Shown: positions 1 through 5,336 of the stretch, one piece after another
How positions within the stretch are numbered: position 1 is the first letter of the stretch
Layout: each line of letters opens with the position of its first letter
Notes under the pieces: model-generated
What the model saw: only the letters and a program-made list of their open reading frames with translations
What the model was told of the DNA's origin: nothing
Database searches by the model: none
Program-made: the position numbers and the translations under genes
Source: an uncultured Saprospiraceae bacterium
GTDB lineage: Bacteria > Bacteroidota > Bacteroidia > Chitinophagales > Saprospiraceae
Assembly (NCBI GenBank): GCA_937959095.1
Contig: CALGLY010000699.1
Span: 1 to 5,336, forward strand
DNA: 5,336 bases
Direction of reading: 5' to 3'

Positions 1-1239
1 GTACGTTCCTTGTATCAAGCAGAGAGTCACAAAAAAAAGAAGCGGTTTTTACTTCTTTCTTTAGTCATGAATGTGGGGCTGTTGCTTTATTTTAAGTATG
101 CTAATTTTTTTGTAGAAAATGCGAATGCTACGCTACAATCACTTGGCATGGAAAGCGTAGCGTGGACAAGCGTTGCACTTCCAATTGGCATTTCTTTTTA
201 TACCTTTCAGACGCTCACCTATTCTATTGATGTGTACCGAAAAGTACGCCCACCGCTTCAAAAATTAAGCGACTACTTGCTCTATATTTTGTCTTTTCCG
301 CAGATGATAGCTGGCCCGATTGTGCGCTTCAATTCCATAGCGGCACAAATCGAGTCGCGTGAAGAAACGCTCGATGATAAGCTACAAGGTTTTGTGCGTT
401 TCTGTATTGGATTAGGAAAAAAAGTCCTGATTGCGAATGTCATGGGCGAGCAAGCCGATCTCATTTTTGAAAACATAGAAGGCATCAATACCGCGACTGC
501 ATGGTTGGGTATTCTAGCGTACACCTTCCAGATTTATTTCGACTTTGCAGGCTATTCGGATATGGCAATTGGCTTGGGACGTATGATGGGTTTCCGCTTC
601 CCTGAAAACTTTGATAGTCCTTATACCTCCAGTAGTATTACCGAATTTTGGCGACGTTGGCACATCACACTTGGCGAATGGATGCGTGACTATTTATATA
701 TCCCTTTGGGTGGCAATCGCGTGGAAAGCAAAGCGCGACTTTACTTCAACCTATGGGCTGTTTTTCTTATTTCAGGCTTATGGCATGGAGCGGCATGGAG
801 CTTTATTTTTTGGGGTGCGTATCATGGATTCTTTTTAATTTTGGATCGTTTATTTCTACTTAAATTGCTAAAGCGCATCGGCAAAATTCCAAGTATGCTC
901 TTTACTTTTTTAGTAGTTATGGTTGGTTGGGTCTTTTTTAGAATAGAAAATATTAGTGAAGCCTTTAACTATACCAAAGTATTATTTACGCCTAATTTTA
1001 CAGCCCTCGAATTGGAATTAAGTCCAACTTTTATCTTCACTTTTTTAATAGCTACTTTCTTTTCCTTTGCCACACTCACTACCTTCGGCAAAGGCTGGGA
1101 ACGGAGCGTCTTTTTTCACGATTCGCCTAGCAAAGCTTGGTATATTGGCTATGTAATGTTCGCACTTTTGTTGTTTTTATTATCCTTAGGCGCAATTACT
1201 ACGGCTGATTTTAATCCATTTATCTATTTTAGATTTTGA
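1..1239 (+). CDS. MBOAT-family membrane O-acyltransferase (AlgI-like), 5' end outside the window
   Basis: This is an inner-membrane protein of the AlgI/DltB type, which typically passes acetyl groups across the membrane for O-acetylation of an exported polysaccharide. The frame is open from base 1, giving 412 visible residues (VRSLYQAES at the left edge). The family is usually about 470-500 residues, so some 60-90 N-terminal residues are missing; the TTG at base 10 is an internal Leu codon, not a start. Visible in order are a hydrophobic segment at residues 16-33, the PIGISFYTFQTL segment near 61-72, FPQMIAGPIVR near 99-109, the FQIYFDFAGYSDMAIGLG block near 176-193, and TEFWRRWHITLGEWMRDYLY with His221. 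Next come GLWHGA with His262 (bases 784-786), the family's invariant catalytic-type histidine, and the common MBOAT ending NPFIYFRF. The glycan substrate cannot be told. The natural partner is the SGNH protein at 3554-4846, separated from it by proA and proB. proA follows after 25 bases, which suggests shared transcription. Confidence 0.93.
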   Translation, partial: VRSLYQAESHKKKKRFLLLSLVMNVGLLLYFKYANFFVENANATLQSLGMESVAWTSVALPIGISFYTFQTLTYSIDVYRKVRPPLQKLSDYLLYILSFPQMIAGPIVRFNSIAAQIESREETLDDKLQGFVRFCIGLGKKVLIANVMGEQADLIFENIEGINTATAWLGILAYTFQIYFDFAGYSDMAIGLGRMMGFRFPENFDSPYTSSSITEFWRRWHITLGEWMRDYLYIPLGGNRVESKARLYFNLWAVFLISGLWHGAAWSFIFWGAYHGFFLILDRLFLLKLLKRIGKIPSMLFTFLVVMVGWVFFRIENISEAFNYTKVLFTPNFTALELELSPTFIFTFLIATFFSFATLTTFGKGWERSVFFHDSPSKAWYIGYVMFALLLFLLSLGAITTADFNPFIYFRF

Positions 1240-1247
1240 TAGATTTG
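1240..1247 (+). promoter_or_regulatory. Possible Bacteroidota -7 box (TAnnTTTG) before proA
   Basis: TAGATTTG matches the Bacteroidota -7 consensus TAnnTTTG and lies 17 bases before the proA ATG, immediately after the MBOAT stop codon. I see no convincing TTTG at the expected -33 distance upstream, where the sequence is T-rich coding DNA. It could give proA its own transcript with a very short leader, but in AT-rich DNA such a match can arise by chance, and read-through from the MBOAT gene is equally plausible. Confidence 0.25.
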
Positions 1248-1264
1248 AACCATAAAACGATGCA

Positions 1265-2440
1265 ATGAACAAAAACGCAGTTCTCCGCGATTTAGCCCTA
1301 CTCCTCGACCAAAACAGAGCAGAAATAATAGCACAAAATAAGCTAGACTTAGCTCAAGCACAAAATATAGATGCTACGCTTTTTGATCGCCTGAAAGTAG
1401 ATGATAAAAAAGTAGATGGCATGGTGTCCGCCGTGCAGCGCGTACTCGATATGGAAGACCCACAGGGGAAGCTATTGAGTAGCTACACACACCCGAATGG
1501 CATGCTCGTAGAGAATCGTATTGTTCCTTTCGGAAAGGTGCTAATCATCTACGAATCGCGGCCCGATGTGACGGTGGAAGCTGCCATAAGTGCTTTTAAA
1601 GCAGGAAATAAAATCCTCCTAAAAGGCGGCAAAGAAGCGCGGCATAGCAATCTCTATTTAGTAAAACTATGGCACGAAGCACTCGAAAAAAACGATGCAG
1701 ACACTAGCTTTGTTCGCTATTTAGATTTGAGTAGAAATGAAATGCAAGACCTTATAAAAAGCAATAGCGAACGTGCCGATTTAATCATTCCGAGAGGAGG
1801 GGAGGGCTTAATAAACTTCATCCGAAACAATACCAATGTACCTTTGCTGATAAGCGGACGCGGCAACAACTTCGTCTATGTGCATGAGGATGCAGACTTT
1901 GATATGGCAAGCAACATTATTCAAAATGGCAAGTCACGCCTAAGTGTTTGTAATGCTACGGATAAGGTCTTACTACATGAAAACACGCCTGATTTACAAG
2001 CAAAAATAACGCAACTTATACAAGCATTGGAAGCAATGGATTTAGAAGTACTTGGCTCTGAACGCCTTCGTGTTTATGCAAGTGAGGTGCAAGCAATAGC
2101 GGGTGAAGAAATCTATTATGAAGAATTTTTAGCACCTAAAATCCTATTAGACATTGCACCAAATGCTGCCACTGCCATCGAAACGATTAATGAATATTCA
2201 GGAGGGCATTCTGCGGTGATTGTTACGGCTGATACTGCTTTAGCCCGTTCTTTTCAGGAGCAAGTGGATTGCGCTGCGGTCTATCATAATGCCTCTTCGC
2301 GCTTCACGGATGGCGGGGAATTTGGTTTTGGTGCAGAAATTGCCATTAGCACCCAAAAACTCCATTTTCGCGGCCCTGTCGGCATGGCGCAATTGGTCAC
2401 AAATAAGTGGTTTATTATGGGCAATGGACAAATAAGATAA
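1265..2440 (+). CDS. proA: Gamma-glutamyl phosphate reductase (glutamate-5-semialdehyde dehydrogenase)
   Basis: A cytosolic enzyme that reduces gamma-glutamyl phosphate with NADPH to glutamate-5-semialdehyde, the second step of proline synthesis (EC 1.2.1.41). The 391 residues carry the family landmarks in order: DRL at 41-43, PFGKVLIIYESRPDVTVEAA at 88-107, the LLKGGKEARHSN stretch at 118-129, IIPRGGEGLI at 174-183, and SGRGNNFVYVHEDAD at 197-211. The catalytic cysteine is Cys229 in SVCNATDKVLL, and the signature NASSRFTDGGEFGFGAEI is at 342-359, followed by STQKLHFRGPVG. The start is forced: an in-frame TAA lies at 1253-1255 and no other start codon comes between. The N-terminus is about 25 residues shorter than E. 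coli ProA (417 residues), losing only the leading helix. No clear Shine-Dalgarno sequence is seen, as is usual in Bacteroidota. It lies 25 bases after the MBOAT gene and 208 bases before proB, in the order proA-proB rather than the enterobacterial proBA. Confidence 0.97.
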   Translation: MNKNAVLRDLALLLDQNRAEIIAQNKLDLAQAQNIDATLFDRLKVDDKKVDGMVSAVQRVLDMEDPQGKLLSSYTHPNGMLVENRIVPFGKVLIIYESRPDVTVEAAISAFKAGNKILLKGGKEARHSNLYLVKLWHEALEKNDADTSFVRYLDLSRNEMQDLIKSNSERADLIIPRGGEGLINFIRNNTNVPLLISGRGNNFVYVHEDADFDMASNIIQNGKSRLSVCNATDKVLLHENTPDLQAKITQLIQALEAMDLEVLGSERLRVYASEVQAIAGEEIYYEEFLAPKILLDIAPNAATAIETINEYSGGHSAVIVTADTALARSFQEQVDCAAVYHNASSRFTDGGEFGFGAEIAISTQKLHFRGPVGMAQLVTNKWFIMGNGQIR

Positions 2441-2443
2441 TAG

Positions 2444-2500
2444 GAGACCGTCATCGACTTTGCCTCGCCTGCGAGAACATCCTCTTTGAGGATTGAGAGA
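2444..2500 (+). repeat. REP-like hairpin repeat, copy 1 (plus orientation)
   Basis: This copy starts three bases after the proA stop. It has a conserved body GAGACC...ATCG.CTT.GCC...CTGCGAG (2444-2475), then a perfect 6-bp hairpin ATCCTC-TTT-GAGGAT (2479-2493), then TGAGAGA (2494-2500). The body matches copy 2 on the other strand at 26 of 32 positions. The hairpin stem differs from that of copy 2 but is fully paired in both. No gene is visible in this gap; the reading frames that cross it look like chance. Confidence 0.7.
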
Positions 2501-2539
2501 CAATTACAAGAAACATTGTGCTTTAATGCCTTCCTAAAA

Positions 2540-2594
2540 TCTCGCAGTTCCCAAGGAACGCTCCCGCAGTCAAGGCGAAGCCGATGATGGTCTC
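2540..2594 (-). repeat. REP-like hairpin repeat, copy 2 (minus orientation)
   Basis: Read on the minus strand from 2594, this copy has GAGACC, ATCATCGGCTTCGCC, CTGCGGG, then a 5-bp hairpin GTTCC-TTG-GGAAC (2559 down to 2547), then TGCGAGA (2546-2540). It faces copy 1 across a 39-base spacer (2501-2539), so together they form a large imperfect inverted repeat, 2444-2594. In RNA the two 32-base arms could fold together, or each copy could form its own small hairpin. Confidence 0.7.
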
Positions 2595-2597
2595 TAC

Positions 2598-2636
2598 TCT
2601 CGCAGCCTGTCCGCCTTTGGCGGGCGAAGCGGTCTT
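2598..2636 (-). repeat. REP-like hairpin repeat, copy 3 (shortened, minus orientation)
   Basis: Read on the minus strand from 2636, this shorter copy has AAGACC, GCTTCGCC, a hairpin CCGCC-AAA-GGCGG (2623 down to 2611) and TGCGAGA (2604-2598), then runs after three bases into copy 2. The bases matching the ATCATCG part of copies 1 and 2 are missing. An outer G-C pair and a G-T pair extend the stem to seven pairs (2609-2625). It ends 12 bases before the proB ATG, so on the proB transcript it would be a strong hairpin just upstream of the start. Confidence 0.6.
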
Positions 2637-2648
2637 AATAAGAAAGAA

Positions 2649-3407
2649 ATGAAACCTACAATAGTACTTAAAATCGGCTCGTCTACCCTCACGGCTGGCA
2701 CCAATCGGATTTCGCGGGGAAAAATGGAAGACCTCGCTCGGCAGATTGAAACGCTACGCGAAGACTATCACATTGTACTCGTTTCGTCGGGGGCAATTGC
2801 GACGGCACGACAATTTATAGACCAATCCGCTTGGGGGGATAAAGTAGCGTCCAAGCAAGCCATGTCTGCTATTGGACAGCCCAAATTGATGCAAATGTAT
2901 AGCGAAGTCTTTGGGGATTTTCGCATACAAATTGCACAATGTTTAATGACCTATATCGACTTTGAAAAAGCACAATCTCGCACGAATACCTTGAATACCA
3001 TTCAGGAGCTTTTGCATCATAATTATTTGCCCATTATCAATGAAAATGATACAGTAGCGGTGGAAGAATTGATCGTAGGCGATAATGATAAACTCTCTGC
3101 TTTGGTCGCTCGATTATTGGGGGCAGAGTACTTGGTTCTAGCTTCGGATATTGATGGATTGTATGATAAAAATCCGCACCTCCACGAAGATGCTCAATTG
3201 CTCACTACTATTTCAGACTTTGAAGCAGTAGAAGACTATATCGAAGAAAAAACGGATACCATAGGTACAGGCGGTATGACTTCAAAGTTGCTGGCGGCTA
3301 AAATTTGCACCGCCGAAAATGTAAAAGTTATCATTGTGAATGGTGGACGCAGTAATTTTTTAGTAGATTGCTTGAATAAAGCGATTCCTTGCACGGAGTT
3401 TGTATAA
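2649..3407 (+). CDS. proB: Glutamate 5-kinase, catalytic domain only
   Basis: A cytosolic amino-acid kinase that phosphorylates glutamate with ATP to gamma-glutamyl phosphate, the first and usually feedback-controlled step of proline synthesis (EC 2.7.2.11). The product is passed to ProA. Visible motifs are KIGSSTLT at 8-15 (Lys8, phosphate binding), VSSGAIATA at 45-53 (Ser47, substrate), NENDTVAV at 131-138 (Asp134) and VGDNDKLSALVARL at 143-156 (Asn146). They are followed by ASDIDGLYDKNP at 165-176 (nucleotide site) and GTGGMTSKLLAAK at 206-218 (Lys213). Every key residue known from E. coli ProB has a counterpart. At 252 residues it ends just after the kinase fold and lacks the C-terminal PUA domain of the 367-residue E. 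coli enzyme; single-domain versions occur in other bacteria, so this need not be a truncation. The start ATG is preceded by purine-rich AAGAAAGAA, which may be a weak ribosome site. Confidence 0.96.
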   Translation: MKPTIVLKIGSSTLTAGTNRISRGKMEDLARQIETLREDYHIVLVSSGAIATARQFIDQSAWGDKVASKQAMSAIGQPKLMQMYSEVFGDFRIQIAQCLMTYIDFEKAQSRTNTLNTIQELLHHNYLPIINENDTVAVEELIVGDNDKLSALVARLLGAEYLVLASDIDGLYDKNPHLHEDAQLLTTISDFEAVEDYIEEKTDTIGTGGMTSKLLAAKICTAENVKVIIVNGGRSNFLVDCLNKAIPCTEFV

Positions 3408-3414
3408 ACGCTTA

Positions 3415-3550
3415 ATCAGGATTTTCAGAATTGGAGAATTTTCAGGATTTTTCCTTTCCAGGAATCTTCGATTCTCTGAAACAATAAAATGCAATGTGCA
3501 TCGAAGATGCAAAGAAATTCTGCAAATTCTCCAATCCCGTAAATTCTGAT
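3415..3550. repeat. Large inverted repeat pair of the TTCAGGATT type with terminal triloop hairpins
   Basis: The left arm 3415-3450 (ATCAGGATTTTCAG...) and the reverse complement of 3515-3550 match at 30 of 36 positions, sharing the uninterrupted core ATTGGAGAATTT. Each arm is followed on its own strand by a small hairpin with loop TTC: GAATC-TTC-GATTC at 3462-3474, and TGCATC-TTC-GATGCA on the minus strand, 3511 down to 3497. The stems differ but both pair perfectly. The element fills nearly the whole gap between proB and the SGNH gene. It could act as a transcription terminator or mRNA-stabilising fold for proB, or be a non-autonomous mobile repeat. No target duplication is evident. Confidence 0.75.
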
Positions 3551-3553
3551 CGT

Positions 3554-4846
3554 ATGAGTAAACGTAGCATAAAGCGGATATTATTTGCCCTAGTACTTTT
3601 GATACTATGGCTACCGCTAGTGCAATCTCATATTCATTTCCCTAAAGAACGTGCCTTGAAAGGCGCAATAGAGCGCGTTGAAAAGCCAACTTTTCATGTG
3701 GATGCTTGGTTGCAAGGCAACTTTCAGAAAAAAACGGATAGCTATTACAATCAAAACTTTGGTTTTCGAGCCTCTTTGGTGCGCCTTAATAATCAGTTGC
3801 GTTTTTGGCTTTTTGGTGCTATAAAAGCAAAAGGCGTGGTGACGGGAAAAGACGGCTATCTCTATGAATATGGCTATATCGAAACGATAAAAGGAGGCGA
3901 TTTTGTAGGCGAAGCCGCTATTGATAAAACCTTAAAAAAACTAGAAAAACTACGTGATACCCTCCATCAGCGCGGCACGGATTTAGTCGTACTTTTTGCA
4001 GCAGGAAAGGGCTATTATCATCCCGAATTCATTGCAGATAAATATCAGCCTAACGTACGTAGCCTTTCCAATTTCGATTATTATACGCAGCAAATCGCAA
4101 AGACGAGCATTCCCTATATTGATTGCAATCGCTGGTTTCGCGCAATGAAAGACACGACTACTTATCCTCTTTTCCCGAAGACTGGCACGCATTGGACGAA
4201 GTATGCAGATTTGTTAGTTGCTGATTCTCTAAGTCATTTCATAAGTAATCTACGCGGCATCGAAACACCCCAAATTAAAATCTATGACATCGAGTATCCC
4301 GAAGCACCACGAGGGCGCGATAATGACATTGGGGATGGCATGAATCTATGGTTCGATATGACTAATATTGGCTTAGCTTATCCAAAATATAAAATTGAAA
4401 AAACAGAAAATAGTGTGCGCCCCAAAGTCCTGACGATAGCGGATAGTTTCTATTGGGGTATCTACGGAGAAGGTTTTCAATGGAAGCTCTTTAATGGCGA
4501 ATTTTGGTATTATAATAATGAGATTTACCCTCCAAAAAACGGGCGCAAATACGTAAAAGACCTCCAAAAAATCCAAAGCGAACTAGAAGGGCAAGATGTC
4601 ATTCTGCTCATTTCTACAGATACGAATTTGGAGCGATTTCCTTATGGCTTCTTAGGAAAAGCCTATGATGCTTACTTTAATCAAGGCGCGGTTTTTGAGG
4701 CACTTGTGCAACAATATGTACAGCAAATAAAAGCCTCCGAAAAATGGGTGAAGAACCTCCAAGAAAAAGCAGACAAACAAGGAAAAAACCTAGAAGCAGT
4801 CATCTTAGAGGATGCAAATTATATGGCGCGACAAGCAAGTAATTAG
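3554..4846 (+). CDS. AlgJ/AlgX-like SGNH O-acetyltransferase, membrane-anchored, periplasmic
   Basis: Likely the periplasmic enzyme that transfers acetyl groups, delivered by an MBOAT partner, to a surface polysaccharide. The protein has 430 residues. MSKRSIKR plus a hydrophobic stretch at about 9-24 forms a signal anchor, and the rest is soluble. Family landmarks are YNQNFGFRASLVRLNNQ at 65-81, KGVVTGKDGYLYEYG at 93-107, a GTHW motif at 211-214 (His213, presumed catalytic base) and VLTIADSFYWG at 292-302, with Ser298 as presumed nucleophile. The C-terminus is lysine-rich and probably helical. In AlgX the triad is Asp-x-His plus Ser; here the Asp position is Gly211, so the third member must come from elsewhere or be absent. 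The frame opens earlier, at an ATG at 3494, but the extra 20 codons lie almost entirely in the inverted repeat and would put a charged stretch before the signal anchor, so 3554 is preferred. Acceptor glycan unknown. The MBOAT gene at the left edge is the obvious partner. Confidence 0.85.
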   Translation: MSKRSIKRILFALVLLILWLPLVQSHIHFPKERALKGAIERVEKPTFHVDAWLQGNFQKKTDSYYNQNFGFRASLVRLNNQLRFWLFGAIKAKGVVTGKDGYLYEYGYIETIKGGDFVGEAAIDKTLKKLEKLRDTLHQRGTDLVVLFAAGKGYYHPEFIADKYQPNVRSLSNFDYYTQQIAKTSIPYIDCNRWFRAMKDTTTYPLFPKTGTHWTKYADLLVADSLSHFISNLRGIETPQIKIYDIEYPEAPRGRDNDIGDGMNLWFDMTNIGLAYPKYKIEKTENSVRPKVLTIADSFYWGIYGEGFQWKLFNGEFWYYNNEIYPPKNGRKYVKDLQKIQSELEGQDVILLISTDTNLERFPYGFLGKAYDAYFNQGAVFEALVQQYVQQIKASEKWVKNLQEKADKQGKNLEAVILEDANYMARQASN

Positions 4847-4847
4847 G

Positions 4848-4867
4848 ATTTCTGGCTTCTCAGAAAT
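4848..4867 (+). terminator. Candidate terminator hairpin after the SGNH gene
   Basis: ATTTCTG at 4848-4854 pairs perfectly with CAGAAAT at 4861-4867 around a 6-base loop; a G-T pair can shorten the loop to four bases. It starts one base after the TAG stop. No T-run follows, so termination strength is uncertain. Confidence 0.35.
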
Positions 4868-4869
4868 AA

Positions 4870-5166
4870 ATCTATTTAGTAGATGGCAGGGATTATGTGT
4901 GTGTAGAAGATTTGATGCAGCATGCTTCACAAAAATCCACAAATCCGGACGGTAGCAAGTACTTGGGCAAACATTAGTGACTTTAGAACCTATTGGTTTT
5001 CAGGAAGGAAAAATCCCAACAGGCTCTTAGTTTTTCGGAAGCTGGTGTGGAGCGTGCTAGAATAACGAGTGCCATTCTTGACTTGGGGAATAGTATTGAA
5101 AATGTTCCTGTTAAGGCAAAAGGGAAGAATAAAATGACCACTTTATTCTTCTCTTTTGCCTTATAG
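4870..5166 (+). pseudogene. Possible decayed gene fragment, family not recognised
   Basis: The gap between the SGNH gene and the minus-strand gene (4847-5179) holds no intact gene. One plus-strand frame is open for 35 codons from 4870 to a TAG at 4975, reading VDGRDYVCVEDLMQ and then NPDGSKYLGKH. The +1 frame continues from about 4970 with NISDFRTYWFSGRKNPN. The first frame reopens at 4987 and runs to a TAG at 5164 with LSFSEAGVERARITSAILDL. The three pieces look protein-like and join with two frame changes, as expected for a degraded gene, but none has a convincing start. The last piece runs through the long hairpin at 5112-5163, so its final residues are probably not original coding sequence. 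A chance open frame is a real alternative. Confidence 0.25.
5112..5163. terminator. 22-bp hairpin between converging genes, probable bidirectional terminator
   Basis: TAAGGCAAAAGGGAAGAATAAA... at 5112-5133 pairs along its whole length with 5142-5163, with one G-T pair (5123/5152), around the 8-base loop ATGACCAC. It lies 16 bases beyond the stop of the minus-strand gene, which is where its terminator would be expected, and also downstream of the plus-strand genes. The AAAA/TTTT runs lie inside the stem, and no long T-run follows it on either strand. Confidence 0.6.
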
Positions 5167-5179
5167 AAAAAAGCAAGCC

Positions 5180-5336
5180 CTAAATACTAGACTGATCCTT
5201 CACCCACTTCAAGACCGCTTGCGTATTCAACGTAGCAATCTCTTCAGGTAGAACAATACGTTCTTTTGTTTTCATATCAATAGCAATAGCTGTTGGTTTG
5301 TCCGTGCCTTGTCGTAGTACAAGAAAGCGGTTGTCT
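5180..5336 (-). CDS. C-terminal end of an unidentified protein, continuing beyond the right edge
   Basis: On the minus strand one frame is open from the window edge (first full codon 5335-5333) to a TAG at 5182-5180. It gives 51 residues beginning DNRFLVLRQGTDKPTAIAID, containing KERIVLPEEIATL, and ending VLKWVKDQSSI. The composition is protein-like, with alternating hydrophobic residues suggesting two or three beta strands followed by a final helix. I do not recognise the family. The gene converges on the SGNH gene, and the 22-bp hairpin just beyond its stop is positioned as its terminator, which supports this being a real 3' end. Confidence 0.65.
   Translation of the reverse strand, partial: DNRFLVLRQGTDKPTAIAIDMKTKERIVLPEEIATLNTQAVLKWVKDQSSI

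Noticed and set aside
10..12. TTG as the start codon of the MBOAT gene
   Set aside because: The frame is open to base 1 and the family has another 60-90 residues upstream, so this is an internal Leu codon.
31..38. Run of eight A bases in the MBOAT gene as a slippage or frameshift site
   Set aside because: The reading frame continues correctly through it as Lys codons, and the protein on both sides fits the family.
611..838. Plus-strand open frame of 75 codons inside the MBOAT gene
   Set aside because: It is a shifted frame over the most conserved MBOAT block, where the main frame carries all the motifs.
2240..2503. Minus-strand open frame of 87 codons across the end of proA
   Set aside because: It is antisense to strongly conserved ProA sequence and runs into the repeat; its product has no protein-family character.
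2444..2636. CRISPR array or attachment site
   Set aside because: The repeats are in mixed orientation, imperfect, and lack regular unique spacers; there is no integrase gene and no clear flanking duplication.
2598..2648. Riboswitch or attenuator controlling proB
   Set aside because: The hairpin before proB is explained by the repeat copy; no known aptamer, leader peptide or alternative anti-terminator fold could be identified.

Overview
The window looks like a piece of a Bacteroidota chromosome. The evidence is the style of the ProA and ProB proteins, starts without a clear Shine-Dalgarno sequence, a TAnnTTTG-like box before proA, AT-leaning base use, and intergenic repeats of the TTCAGGATT type. 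This assignment rests on recognition, not on a database search. No rRNA, tRNA, CRISPR array or complete insertion sequence was seen.

Layout, left to right. A membrane-bound O-acyltransferase of the AlgI type (1-1239, +) enters the window already open and lacks its N-terminus. After only 25 bases comes proA (1265-2440, +), then a 208-base gap filled mainly by three copies of a hairpin-bearing repeat. proB follows (2649-3407, +; kinase domain only), then a second, different inverted pair of repeats (3415-3550). Next is an AlgJ/AlgX-like SGNH acetyltransferase (best start 3554, to 4846, +). The final 490 bases hold a short hairpin after the acetyltransferase stop, a stretch that may be a decayed gene (about 4870-5166), a 22-bp hairpin (5112-5163), and the last 51 codons of an unidentified minus-strand gene (5180-5336) running off the right edge.

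Two functional themes are interleaved. The MBOAT protein and the SGNH protein are the usual two partners of a surface-polysaccharide O-acetylation machine: the first moves acetyl groups across the inner membrane and the second places them on the glycan in the periplasm. ProB and ProA carry out the first two steps of proline synthesis from glutamate; proC is not in the window. All four genes point the same way, so the proline genes sit inside what is normally a contiguous acetylation pair.

The most unusual content is the intergenic DNA. proB is bracketed by two unrelated repeat families. In each, inverted copies have a conserved body and end in a small hairpin with a 3-base loop, and the stem sequence differs between copies while pairing is kept. 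This resembles REP/BIME-type elements. No transposase is visible here. Nothing else in the window suggests a new multi-gene system.
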